Assembly (NCBI GenBank): GCA_020002185.1
Contig: CM034533.1
Coordinates: 44,396,880 to 44,460,879, forward strand
Length of the DNA stretch: 64,000 nt
DNA from: Paraescarpia echinospica
Lineage: Eukaryota; Annelida; Polychaeta; Sabellida; Siboglinidae
Direction of reading: 5' to 3'
How positions within the stretch are numbered: position 1 is the stretch's first letter; the number at the start of each line of letters is the position of its first letter. This document shows positions 1 through 24,800 of this stretch, one piece after another. Below the pieces are notes generated by a model, which did not search any database, was not told the DNA's origin, and worked only from the letters and a program-made list of their open reading frames with translations. The position numbers and the translations under genes were made by a program.

Positions 1-2388
1 ACTTCACATGGTTTTTTTCCCAAAATTACTTTACCAACTAGACTTTCAAACTTCCATGGCACACTCATAGACAATTTTCTATGTAACTTGTCGAAAGAGT
101 TTTTCAAATCCTCAGCTGGTATATTAATAAGCAACATATCTGATCACCTTCCTTACTTTATTTCCTTGGACTATGCTCAAACTGTTAACACTACACCTAA
201 GTTTATACAAATTAAACAAAACAGTCCTGATGCAATTAATAAATTTAAATTAGAACTAATACACTCAAATATTTGCAATAAGCTAAATACTGATGTATAT
301 GCAGATCCAGATGATAACTACAATATATTTGAAGACATTGTTACCAATGCAATAAAAAAATTCTTACCCACTAAGATAAGAAAATTTAACAAATATAAGC
401 ATAAGAAAACGCCCTGGATTACTCTAGGAATCATAAAGTCAATTAAATTTAGAGATAAATTATATTTTAAACTGAAACAAACACCTGCAAATACAGAACA
501 ATATGTTATACACAAAACAAATTTGCATACTTACAATGGAATTCTTAAAAGAAATATTCGAATAGCCAAACAAATCCACTATCAGTACAGTTTTGAAAAG
601 TATAAACATGATATAAAACAAACATGGAGTATAATTAAAGAAATTATTAGAACAAAATCAAATTCAGACCAGTTCCCTGATTCTTTTTAAATTAATGGAG
701 ATATTATATATGATAAACAAATCATAGCCAATCAATTTAATTCGTTTTTCACGAATATAGGTCGTACCCTTGCATCTCAAATAAGTAACACTGAAAACAA
801 ATCTTACAAAGATTATTTAAACAATCCAAGTACACACGCTTTCAGTTTTAAAATAATAGATGTGGACACTACAAGAACTATAATTGATCGCTTAAATTCA
901 AAGTCCAGTTGTGGGAAAGATAGTGTATCAACAAAATTATTAAAAGCTATAAAGAACGAAATCTGTGAAGCGGTCACTTTAATTATCAATCAATCAATCA
1001 ATCAATAATGACTGGTATATTTCCAAACAAATTAAAAATAGCCAAAGTTGTTCCCCTTTTTAAAAAAGGTGATAACTCTATATTTGATAATTATCGCCCA
1101 ATTTCTATTCTGCCAGCTATTTCCAAAATATTTGAAAGAACTATGTTTGATCAAATACACAAATATTTCCAGTCCAAAAAACTGTATTACAGTAGCCAAT
1201 ATGGGTTTAGGAAAAAACATTCCACTGAACTGGCAACCCTGGAAATAATAGACCGAATTACACAAGACATTGATAATTTCAAAACACCTATGAATATCTA
1301 TCTCGACCTATCAAAAGCTTTTGATACTATCGACCACAATATACTGTTACATAAATTAAAATACCATGGACTAAACGGTAAAGCTCTAGATCTCTGCAAA
1401 AGCTATTTACTTAATCGTAAACAATATGTTGAATTTGAAAATGTCAAATCTGAAGAACATATTATCACCACCGGTATTCCCCAGGGGTCTATTTTGGGAC
1501 CCCTCTTATTTATAATTTACATAAATGATAGCTCTTTCTAGTAACCTATTTAAATTTATATGTTATGCTGATGACACGACCCTTACTAGCACATTAAACA
1601 ATTTTGATGGTCCAGATATCCAAATCCAAAGTAATAATGTAAACATCGAACTTAATAAGATCAGTAACTGGCTAAAAGCCAACAAATTCTCATTAAATGT
1701 CAAGAAAACTAAATTCATGATATTTAATATGCCTCAAAAGAAACTCGATATCCCCTTGTTGAAAATAGATGGGGAAAGCATTGATTGTCTAAGTGATTTT
1801 AATTTTTTGGGAATAACATTAAATAGTCATCTAAACTGGCAGAGTCATACAAATAAAATAGCTAACAAAATAAATAAAACAAATGGAATTTTGAATAAAC
1901 TTAAACACGTTTTACCACAAAACATACTATCTACTATGTACACATCTCTCATTCTTCCACATATTAACTATGGTATTCTGTTATGGGGTCATCAAGCACA
2001 TCGAGTTTTTAATTTACAAAAAAAAGCAATGAGAATAATTTCTATGAGTAAATATAATGCACATACAGATCCGATTTTTCAAAAACTACAATTTCTAAAA
2101 CTGGGTGATATTTATAAAATGCAACAACTGAAATTTTACTATAAATTAGTCAATCATGATCTACCTGAATATTTCTGCCACATCCCATATTTATGCAACT
2201 TTGAAATCCACCAACACTACACACGAGGAATAAATAACCTTTTTATTCCCAGATTCAATCATGAATATGCCAAAAAACACATACGACACAAAATAAAAGA
2301 AACAGTTAACAATACTCCAAGGATTATCATTGATACAATTTATACACATAGCCTACAAGGTTTCACAACTTACATTAAAACTACTTAA
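1..2388 (+). pseudogene. Broken ORF2 (endonuclease C-terminus + reverse transcriptase) of the LINE
   Basis: Segments: 1-687 (endonuclease end and linker), in-frame TAA at 688-690, same frame open again to a stop near 1006, a second frame 1008-1541 (RT palm: LDLSKAFDTIDH, GIPQGSILGPLLF), and a third frame 1525-2388 (CYADDTT catalytic box, thumb and C-terminal region). The first frame change falls in an (ATCA)n stretch at about 985-1006 and looks like microsatellite slippage. The second, at about 1525-1530, is a one-base change just upstream of the YADD box. The product would be reverse transcriptase for LINE retrotransposition, but this copy cannot make it. Confidence 0.88.
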
Positions 2389-2665
2389 TTATGAATTATA
2401 AATGTCATTGTGATATCCACAATTGTTATATATGTAATACATAATACTAGTATACAATATGCTATATAATTACATATATGTATTTATTAACATTGAATTG
2501 TGACTATTATTTCTATTCACTGTTGCTATTCACTAATTTGATTTGCTATTATTAAAAGGGGGCTCCCATGTTAGCGACATGTTGTCTTAATGGGAGTCTC
2601 CTTGACCTTACATTTATGTTTGTACAATTGTATTTATGTACATTTATGGTCAAAACAAATAAATC

Positions 2666-2690
2666 TGTCTGTCTGTCTGTTTGTCTGTAT
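2666..2690 (+). repeat. (TCTG)n tail of the LINE
   Basis: Short run of TCTG units, some variant, following AATAAA-like sequence. It marks the probable 3' terminus of the LINE copy. Confidence 0.7.
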
Positions 2691-2739
2691 GCATAATGGA
2701 CCATTACAATTGAGAAACTCCATAAGGATGAACCACAAA

Positions 2740-2798
2740 AGTGTGTGCGTGCGTGTATGCGTGTGTGTGTGTGTGTGTGCGTGCGTGTATGCGTGTGT

Positions 2799-2850
<52 letters not shown>

Positions 2851-2880
2851 TTGGATGGGGGTGGGGGTACGTGTGTGTGT
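2740..2880. repeat. (TG)n microsatellite
   Basis: About 140 bp of TG dinucleotides with scattered CG and TA variants and a G-rich end. Long ORFs here on both strands are low-complexity Cys-Val or His-Thr runs and are not genes. Confidence 0.95.
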
Positions 2881-3794
2881 GCAAATAAAAAACCTATAAC
2901 ACACGTTACTGGGCAAGTACATTTAATTTAGACATCACACAATGTTCTTGTTGTTACTAAAACGATCGACATTCGCTATAGAGCTTACAACAGGTTAATC
3001 TTAAGCTGAAGACATCGATTTAGACACGTCACCTTGTCGACTACTGTCTGGAACATCGATAATGTTACTACTACGTCGCCGATTTTCCGCAGGCAGAACA
3101 CATATTGGACGGGCTTATAGGCTTCGATGTAGAGGGCATAATAAATCGTCTCTCAAAGTGCAATTAACACGGCAAAAATCCGAGTGATTAACGAGGCACG
3201 ATCAATTTGTCTGTGCTGGACCGTTTTGTGGATTACTATTGTGTTGCACGGTTTCGATAAACTTAACGCGAAGTAATGTTGTCACTGGATAAGTCAACAG
3301 TTGAATAACGTCTGCAAGTATTTAGTGTTGCCGCAGTACGTACACTACGTTACGTTGGAACATATATACAATATTAGTAATTTTAAAGAGAAGTGGACAT
3401 ATCAGCAAGGATCGGATACATTTTAATTACCGTGGGTAAGTGGACCTTTTTCAAAAAATGGACTGTAAACTACTCTACAATTTAGATGACATTCAGCAAG
3501 GGATATTAATCTCGTTTGAAATAAGGGTGAGAAGCCGTCAATCGTATTGAAACTGTTATTTTACACCGAGTAATTTATATTTTGTTGTTGTTGATAGAGG
3601 CAGGAATCGTTTCTTGCTTAACATCTCCATTCCGGAATGTTTGCCTTTGAGGCGTGATCCAACCGAAGCATAAAGAGATTCACTACACAAAATGCAGATA
3701 GCTACAGGAACGTTAATCGAACATAAAACTGGTTTACATACCCTTTGTTTAAATATTACTAATACGCTGTTTTACCGTTTCTATTTTTTTGCAG
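2881..3794. other. Upstream region of the ZP gene, no coding signal
   Basis: No ORF or repeat stands out. A GT-AAGT donor-like site at about 3434 could close a non-coding first exon, since the first coding exon is preceded by a clear acceptor ending at 3794. The promoter must lie in or before this stretch, but I see no decisive TATA or initiator element. Confidence 0.35.
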
Positions 3795-3827
3795 ATATTA
3801 TTCTAACACTTGCGAAGAGACGCAACA

Positions 3828-16626
<12,799 letters not shown>

Positions 16627-18215
16627 CGTACGTAGCTCTCCAGCGGGGAAAGGTTCTGACAGAACAGATGGTGGACCGTGTTTTGGTTTAAAATGAGGTT
16701 GCTTGTTTCTCATGTTTAATATTATATTTTTGATAGTAGAATAATCGCATTAAATAAGCCTGAAACAGTTTTCGCAATTTGAATGTTGCGTAGTCGAAAT
16801 TGTAATTGTTCAAATTGTAAACACAGAATTCAATTTTCAAACAGCCGCCGATGACACCTATTGCTGTGAAATTTGCTAGTTCCCACGCTTCTGGCCAAAG
16901 CAGGACCATACACGACTGACCCAGCGACATTCCTGCTAATAATTACCACCCTAGTAAGTGTGGGTAACGGAACAGACAACCTCGCTTTAAAAGGATATAT
17001 ATGCCATGGCATGTGTGCTATATACGTCCATGAAACTGGCATCAAAATTTTAATATGAGGGGGCGTGGTGACAAAGGTATCGACCTTCCAACTGTATTTT
17101 GGGGGGGATAACCTCCCACCCTTTTTGAGATTTAAAAAATACCCGCTATGAATCTTACCATTTCAGGATAAGTTTTGCACCCCTATCCATTTTATGACCA
17201 ACCTTCCACTCCGTGTCGTTATGCTAAAGACACAGACATGCGTCGGCTAGTGTTTTACGTAAAACACTGCCGATATGACCATAATACCGTACTGACAGCG
17301 ACATGTGACTGACGTCTGTACGGAGTCACCAACGACACTGCTGTCGTATATAGCGCCTGATCGGGTCTCTCACACGCCCGACCCGGAAGCAACTCCGGCC
17401 ACTGGGAGCGAGGTCCAGCGGATTAGAGATAGAGACCACCACTATGTCAGTCCACGACAGGTTACAACCTTTACCCCCGTGTGGGATCATTAAATTACCC
17501 AGGCAAACACCAGACACACAATGACTGACGGGTGTCTCTTGCGTAGGACACGTACAGGCAAGGTAGGGTGAACGAAATTGTCAATGTTTCGGAACGGTGG
17601 TAGGTGGAGTCGAACAACTGTCCCCTCTATCGACAACCCGGCGCTCTACCGCGTCCCAACATTACAGAGTGCCTGCAAGCGCCCCGAGTTCGACTACATT
17701 CCCGATCCCGCCACGCTTCGTGTCGACTGTCCAACAAGCGGGATTGGGAAGGGACTGGATATTACAGTTAACCTTTCTGTTGCGTTTCAGAATAATGCTG
17801 CACCTAGGAGTGTCTGCAAGCGTTCCGATCGCAATTTCCCGATCCCTATTGCTTAATTGTCCAACAGTTGCACTGAGAGCGTACTTTGCGCGATTTTTGT
17901 CGGGAAGAGAGTCGAGATCGAGGCGCTTGCAGACACTAGATTGTCTACAAGCACCCCCATCTCGAAACGTATCCCTATCCCGATCGTGCTGCACGTACTA
18001 CGTACGTCACCGCTTTTTGCGTGAATGCGATCGGTTCAGCGTAGATCGGATAGGTAAATCCACAGCTAGCTTACTCAATCGGTTAACGCAGTCCCTATAT
18101 ATTTGACGTTAAAATTATGGATGAATCAAAGTAAACAATATGACATCATTGTACATACAACTGTTCTTGACTATTTAGCCGCCTCATTTTAATTGCTGTT
18201 GTGTTAAAATTATTG
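16627..18215. other. Intergenic region with degenerate repeats
   Basis: It holds no convincing ORF. 17249-17268 is a perfect 20-bp palindrome centred on ACGT. About 17660-17990 contains diverged direct and inverted copies of a motif like GTGTCTGCAAGCG and CCCGATCCC; relatives recur near 21000-21110 (GCGCTTGCAGACACTC). This looks like a low-copy interspersed repeat. Confidence 0.5.
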
Positions 18216-18414
18216 TTTAAAAGAAATAAAAATAAGGCATTAGCTAAAATCCTTTTTCCATGTGTACACAAAGTTTAACATTGTATGTAACATTTGACAA
18301 CATTAAACAAATACAAAAAAATACATTTGTAGCATAAATTCGATTTTAAGCCCGTCTGTGAAGCAATTCCCGCGGAAAATGAAATTTTAATGAGCTAGAC
18401 GATCACGTGGTATC

Positions 18415-18732
18415 GTGACGTCACTTATGACACACACTCGCATCAGGCCGACCCTTTCCATGCATTCAGAGCATGTTTACAAGGATAGCTTTTGGGTCAC
18501 TACGAGCGTCAGAACGAGTTATTGTGCAGTATTCCGATGTAATACAAACACTAGTCATCATAGAGGAACAAGCAGTTATCTTACGGTTCCACGTGAATCG
18601 AATTTTATTCAAAACAACGAATGCGAATGGGCCTACAAGTCGACTAGGTTTCGCCGAGCTTGGGCTCGTTTTCAGAATAATTATATCGAATGCAACCAAC
18701 GGGAGATAATCTACACCAATAAACATACATAG
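18415..18732 (+). other. Open frame in foldback left arm (105 aa, unknown)
   Basis: The frame contains SYCAVFRCNTNTSHH and RRAWARFQNNY. The equivalent frame stays open in the inverted copy (19621-19953, -) and in the third copy (39996-40385, +). The C-x4-C start is faintly reminiscent of THAP zinc fingers, but no C-x2-H partner is visible. Function unknown; it may simply be repeat sequence. Confidence 0.35.
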
Positions 18733-18855
18733 CAAACATATATTGTATCCAGCTACATAAAGTAACGGGTATAATCTCATAATAGCACTAGAATATCGAT
18801 ATATGAAGGAGTTGTACAATTTATCATAACAACTTATATCAGTCAGAAAGTTTCC

Positions 18856-18945
18856 GTTGGTTCCGCTAGCTCAGTGGATAGGCGCGTTGGTTACTTGTCG
18901 TTTATTTTACAATCGGGCGACGCCGGTTCAATCCTGACAGTATGC
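18856..18945 (+). repeat. tRNA-like sequence in left arm (pseudo-tRNA)
   Basis: An A-box-like GCTCAGTGGATAGGCGCG and a B-box-like GGTTCAATCC are spaced as in a tRNA gene. The anticodon region is interrupted by TTTATTTTACAAT and does not fold cleanly. Likely a tRNA-derived internal promoter of a SINE-like component. Confidence 0.55.
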
Positions 18946-19403
18946 AAACCTTTGATTTTCTTTTCACTTTTTTTAATGTTTTCACGAAGTAATATAAACA
19001 AATCATTTTATACTATAATGCACTGTGTGTAAATATTTTTTTAATTTTGTAGTAATTATTTATTCGCCACAAAAGTGAAAATATGGTCATTATATATAAC
19101 AATGTTTCTAAATTGTATTTATCCAGACAGATCTCAATTTGTTTTCACATATATAATTACAATATATTACCGTACAATATATTTACAATTAATAAATTAT
19201 ATATCCATTACATTATATTTGTTTGGATAAACAAAATTTAGAAACATCGTTATATAATGACCATATTTTCATTTTTGTGGCGAATAAATAGTTACTACAA
19301 AAATAAAAATGATTTACAAACAGTGCATTATAGTATAAAATGATTTTGTTTATATTACTTCGTGAAAACATAAACGAAAAAAGTGTAGAGAAAATCAAAG
19401 GTT

Positions 19404-19483
19404 TGCATGCTGTCAGGATTGAACCGGCGATTGTAAAATAGACGACCAACGCGCCTACCCAGTGAGCTGCGGGACGAACGGAA
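19404..19483 (-). repeat. tRNA-like sequence in right arm
   Basis: Inverted counterpart of the left-arm sequence, reading GCTCACTGGGTAGGCGCG and GGTTCAATCCTGACAGC on the - strand. It is slightly shorter between the boxes. A functional tRNA is unlikely. Confidence 0.5.
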
Positions 19484-19927
19484 AGTCTCCGACTGATTTA
19501 AGTTGATAAATTAAAATGATAAATTGTACAACTCCGTCATATATCGATATTCTAGTGATATTATGATATTATACACGTTTCTTTATGTAGCTGGATACAA
19601 TATATGTTTGCTATGTATGTTTATTGGTGTAGATTATCTCCCGTTGGTTGCATTCGATAATTATTCTGAAAACGAGCCCAAGCTCGGCGAAACCTAGTCG
19701 ACTTGTAGGCCCATTCGCATTCGTTGTTTTGAATAAAATTCGATTCATGTGGAACAGTAAGATAACTGCTTGTTCCTCTATGATGACCAGTGTTTGTATT
19801 ACTTCGGAATATTGCACAATAACTCGTTCTGACGCTCGTTTCGACCCAAAAGCTATACTTGTAAACATGCTCTGAAAGCATGGAAAGGGTCGGCCTGATG
19901 CGAGTTTGAGTCATAAGTGACGTCACA

Positions 19928-21264
19928 TCTCGGCATCCCGAAAAGCGCGCCAAAAATATGCATATCCGAAAATGTCCGGATGCACACCATAAAATGTGGA
20001 ATTTCTAATTCATTGAATTGTTTTGATTTTTTTGGCTTGGTGGACGTGGAAATAGATAGCAGGATGTAATATAACATGAATTCGAGCAATATATGTTTTT
20101 ATTCCCTTTAAGACCTGTCTCGGCATAGCCCTCGCCTTGGCTACGATACGCGATAGGAGTGTGAACCAGACAAATACAAGACATCGAAGGCGAAGCCACA
20201 TACATGAAGGAACGAATAAATTAACGGATGACCATCAATTACTGCTAATTTTCATTTAAACAATTGGTACATGTGTGTAATTCCAATAACCAATTCACAT
20301 TTCTTGTGGAAACGAATTGGGTTGAAGTGTTTTAGTAGTTGTACTAAAGAGTTTAAGTTGTATACAATTTATTAAAATTATTGTATTACTTATTTTTTAT
20401 TGAATTATTCAATATAAAAATGTAAACCTATATACATAAAATATAAACACAGAGTACGTGATATAATTTTTCTTATTTATTATTATATTTATATTACCAA
20501 ATATAAGGATGACACGCATTTCCATTGTAGTCCTTTGGACAGACACATACAAATCCATGACACAGAAATTATGAGAAAACAACAAAGATTAAACCAACAA
20601 TAATAAATAAAATGATAATAAAACATAAATAAAAACAGGCTATTATTCTAATTACATTAAAAAATAGAGAGATTACCTCCCGAGTATTAGGTAATTTGAA
20701 AACCTACTACATAATACCAGTTATAAATGTAAACACTTTTATAAAAAAAACTGTTTCACTAAACATTTAAAACTGATTCTTGTTCTGAGCACCTTGTATG
20801 TTATATGGCGATTAATTCCATGTCAGTATATATATGTATAATAACAATAAGTATTACCAAATGATTTAACATATGACACATGAAGAGAGAAAGCACTATT
20901 TTGCAGGAATTTTTTTCTTTTTATATGTTCCACAATGTCAAACCTTTTTGAGGTGGTATATTAGTTTCCTCATCATCCAGTTGAAGGCGCCATCAGCGAA
21001 GATCGGGATACGTTGGTGCGTGAATCGCCGCGTTGCAGACACTCCAGACGGTTATGTAACTCCAACAACTGATCCCGATCGCACACCATCAGGGCGCTTG
21101 CAGACACTCTCTACTCTCTCGTAGAGAGATAATACCGACGTATTCTCGGCATGACATCCGTTGAGGATATCACAAGACACGCGGCACATAAAGAAATTAC
21201 TTACCCAAACCAGCAGATTGGGCGAGTGAGTCAACCAACGTAACGTCATCGACGAACAATGCGG
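19928..21264. other. AT-rich intergenic region, no gene seen
   Basis: Only short frames. 21000-21110 carries relatives of the TGCAGACACTC repeat also seen at 17660-17990. No RNA gene recognised. Confidence 0.4.
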
Positions 21265-21284
21265 TTTTTTTTTTACTTCAAAGA

Positions 21285-21290
21285 TTTATT
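21285..21290 (-). terminator. Likely SPAG16 polyadenylation signal
   Basis: TTTATT on the + strand reads AATAAA on the gene strand, about 443 bases after the stop codon. A run of ten A on the gene strand (21265-21274) follows closely. Closer alternatives are not obvious. Confidence 0.45.
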
Positions 21291-21732
21291 CAATAATCAC
21301 AGCAAACCTGTTGCGCTGCAGGACACACCAGGAATATAACGGGAGGGCAGAACCATAATATTTACACAAACGACTCTAAATAATCGTGGTGTAGACTTCC
21401 AGATGCAACTCACGAACGTCATCTGTAAATGGTGTCGTTCAATGAGAAGTATTACTGTCAAATGAGCGTTGACCTATTCGCCTCAGTACATTGTAAAACT
21501 TAGATTTTCTTGATAAATCTAACAAGTGCTCAAACAATTCTGCTAATAAATAAAACGATATAATACAATGAAGATCGTTGTTAATCACTGTCAGTGTCTT
21601 CAACATTGTTCGTCTCTGTCGGAAGAGACGCGATTTCATTGATTAATAAAACAATAAAACATATAATGCGTCATTATACACGTTTATGTTTGTCACTAAA
21701 AATAAATGTGTCGTTGGCACAATTGTTCCTCT

Positions 21733-21843
21733 TCACGACCAAATCCTGATAGTAAGATCACTGCCGCCAGAGACGAGGAAGTCGCCAGACTTGTCAAAGG
21801 CAAGACATTGGACCGCGTCTTCGTGACCAGCCAGTGACGTCAT
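21733..21843 (-). CDS. SPAG16: SPAG16 exon 17: WD repeat 7 and stop
   Basis: 111 bp, phase 0, acceptor ACCCGCAG. It encodes [13 protein letters not shown] and [12 protein letters not shown] followed by TGA, the same C-terminus as vertebrate SPAG16. Confidence 0.93.
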   Translation of the reverse strand: MTSLAGHEDAVQCLAFDKSGDFLVSGGSDLTIRIWS

Positions 21844-24800
21844 CTGCGGGTAGGCAATGACAAATGATGGTCAGAAACGGCAAATGCTCCATCACTGACT
21901 TTATTTAAGCGCTATTTAAAGACTTACCTATTTCAGTGTGCAAACGGCAATGTATTCAATGCTGCACCTGATCAGTGTCTTCAAGGATTTTATGATATGA
22001 TGATTAGTTAATGTACTATTAATTTGTGAGCGCTGTGGTTAGTTACTGAATGTAGTAATGGTGCATTAAATATATTTTATTATAAACAGCATGTAGAAAA
22101 ATGTTCCCTACTGCTAAAACAATAATAAAACTCGCCTGTAGATAGTTAGAAACCAGCAATGAAAACTACCTACATAGTGACATAGATTCTACAAATAATT
22201 TGTATGACATGTAAGCAGTATTTTTATTGAAAAATTACACAATCATTTCGTCTATCGTTTCTAAATTACCTAAATACTAACAAAGAGAAATTATAGCACG
22301 TTTTATTTATTTGTAAAAAAATGACAACTGGTCATTTGTTTTGCATATCCTACCTGTCCAGAAGCCATTTCATACATCCTTATGGTGGAGTCATTACTTG
22401 CAATGGCTAGCACAGTTCCTGCAACAAAACAGACCATGTCATTAACATCTACGACGTATTGTGATTGTATACCAACTGTTCTTGTGACTGAAATTTCAAT
22501 AAATTTCCTATATTACAATGAAAGTCTAGAGGAACACTGTCCATTTTCTTTATATAGCAATTCAGTTGTGCAATTTAAAACTTGTAATACTTGTTCCTAG
22601 AGAGCTCTTGCAATACACTAATAGTCGTTGCTAAGTTCGTTTATAGCATGATACCTAGTACGTAGGACAGTTCAAAACACTTTCACGCTTTACCCCATGA
22701 GGCAGACCTGTTCATGCAAACACCACAACAACTTTTCTGTGAAGCATATACAGTTTTTTATACACGTCATACTTCACCATACTCCAATTTTCGATTATCA
22801 AAAATCCAAACAACACTTCTCTACAATATATCAGCATAACTCTCCTCCTTGTATCTGGGGCGACAACACACAAGGGTGTGTTCGATACAGAGATACTAAC
22901 CAGACGGGTCAAAGACCACTTTGTTACTGGGGTGAGGGCCACAGTCGGTGCTGACCATTGGTGCCCCAGTCCTCATATCCCACAGCTTCACCGCTCCGTA
23001 CGAGTCGCATGACGCGACGGTATCACACTAACAGACATAAAAACAACAAATACTGGTGAAAAATTCATCAAGTTGACATTTGAATGGTTATAAAATTTCT
23101 TCTTGCACAACAGTGCAGCTACATTACTTTCAACATTTCTGCAAACTTTGGTGGTTGTCTTCCTTGGGAACCGAATTGTGTGATTTAGTTCTTCTTCTAC
23201 TCATCAGGTGGTACTGCAAGCAAGCTGCCAATTGTCCAAATGGTACAGATAGTACGAATGAGTTCCTGTTTAAACTTCTGAACACACCATCATGATTGGC
23301 ACTGATGCACATTACAATATTTTATGTCAACACCCACAAATGTATTTATAACAGTATATATATATCAATTTATTTCAGAGTTTAAACAAAACTGTCATGA
23401 GAAAATGAAGCAATGAATACTCACACGTTGGTTGAGAGTGACATCATTGACAGAATGCATGTGTCCATAGAAGGTCTGACCACACAACCCCTGGAAAGAT
23501 AACAAGAGTTTGTCAATGCTCAGTATAGTTTATGTCTGTCCCTAATGTACATCGCATATTATTAAATATAGTGTGTGTACTTTTATAATCTAAAGGTCGT
23601 TATTTGTTTAATATTCCAGATGTATACTTATCATTTGTACTATCATGAGAATTCTCAAACTTGCCCAGAATACCATACATCAAATACAGTAAATATTAAT
23701 CCGTACATTCCAGTCTCTTTGATACTTCAATACTGATTGATATTATATCTCAAGAAACATATGAAGGTAGTGAACTGACCGAGCGGACATCCCACAGTGA
23801 CACAGTCTTGTCAGCAGAGCACGTGATCACAGTGTTGGAGTAGGGGATGAAGTTGATAGCATTCACCGAGTCTGTGTGGCCTCGCAGCGTCCAACGACAT
23901 CGAAGGCTGCACGCAGATAGACATACATTGCCAGGAGGTAAAGGTAAGCACTTATAGTGCAGTGTCCAGTCCTCAGGACTGCTCAAAGCGTTTTACACTT
24001 TACTCCCTGGCAGACCTGTCCAATCGAACACCATCTCAACAAAGTGGGTATTGAGTTGCAAAATTTTGTTTTGTACATTTTTGGTTTCCACTGATTGTAT
24101 GTTTTAAAATGATAGATAAATCATTTGTTGAAATATCTACAGCAAAATAAACAGTAAAACACTAATTTTAAACAGTGATGTTTTGAGAAAATAGGTTTTA
24201 AAAATTTTGCTATATGCAAAATCAATGCCCAATGCAACCATACATTTTGTGCTTTATTAGTCTGAGATTATTTGCCAGGGAAAATAAACCAGACATTGCA
24301 AGTTGAGACTATGAGGTATGCATTCCTGCCATAATCACAAAATTTATGGGATATGATCAAGACAGCTATTTTTGGCTTGGATGCAATGTAGGCCTGTGCA
24401 ACTTAATACTTGGTTCGCAGTGGCTGGTCACATATCAGACATAGTCAAGAAAGACACTTTGTAACCACATCAATTATATTTTATGTCAATCGGAAAACTA
24501 CCTTTCTCCGGAAGAGAACAAAGCAATTTTGACGAACAGGAAGGACAAGACATATTAATTAGCACCAATTCGTTACTGCTGTCACTGACTGTTTCCTGGC
24601 CTCTAATGTAAGATATTGCAGTATTGATGGCAATTCATTTACACAAGATCTAGATGAATTAGACGTACATTTTACTTTGTAAAGTGTGGAACAACAATTA
24701 ATAAAATAAGTTATACGCATCAAAATAAAAAATTTCAAAGAGAAAAAATTAATAAATTCATGAATGCATGACTTTTTTATTTCCTGTCTATGAATGCTAC

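Larger units (their letters stand above)
1..2690 (+). mobile_element. Non-LTR retrotransposon (jockey/CR1-group LINE), 5' end outside window
   Basis: Seen: reading frame 1 is open from base 1 and encodes the end of an APE-type endonuclease (TRLS, then LIDN, then SDHLP), followed by a linker, a reverse transcriptase and an RT C-terminal region ending at 2388. The 3' UTR runs to about 2690 and finishes in a TCTG microsatellite, as expected for a target-primed LINE 3' end. Known: EN-then-RT order, the YADD box and a simple-repeat tail typify jockey/CR1/L2-type LINEs. The copy is broken by a stop and two frame changes, so it is a fossil. The clade is not certain without a tree. Confidence 0.9.
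18219..19927. mobile_element. Foldback (long palindrome) element, ~1.5 kb, tRNA-like arms
   Basis: 18416 to about 19130 reappears inverted at about 19217-19927, around an AT-rich centre near 19175. Each arm contains an open frame (+ strand 18415-18732; - strand 19621-19953) and a tRNA-like segment. The left side extends outward to about 18219, as does a third single-arm copy at 39806. The arms differ by scattered substitutions, so this is an ageing insertion rather than an assembly artefact. Confidence 0.85.

Noticed and set aside
2552..2931. Long His-Thr and Cys-Val ORFs
   Set aside because: Translations of a TG/CA microsatellite.
18856..18945. Functional tRNA gene
   Set aside because: A- and B-boxes are present, but the anticodon arm is disrupted and the inverted partner differs in length; better called tRNA-like.
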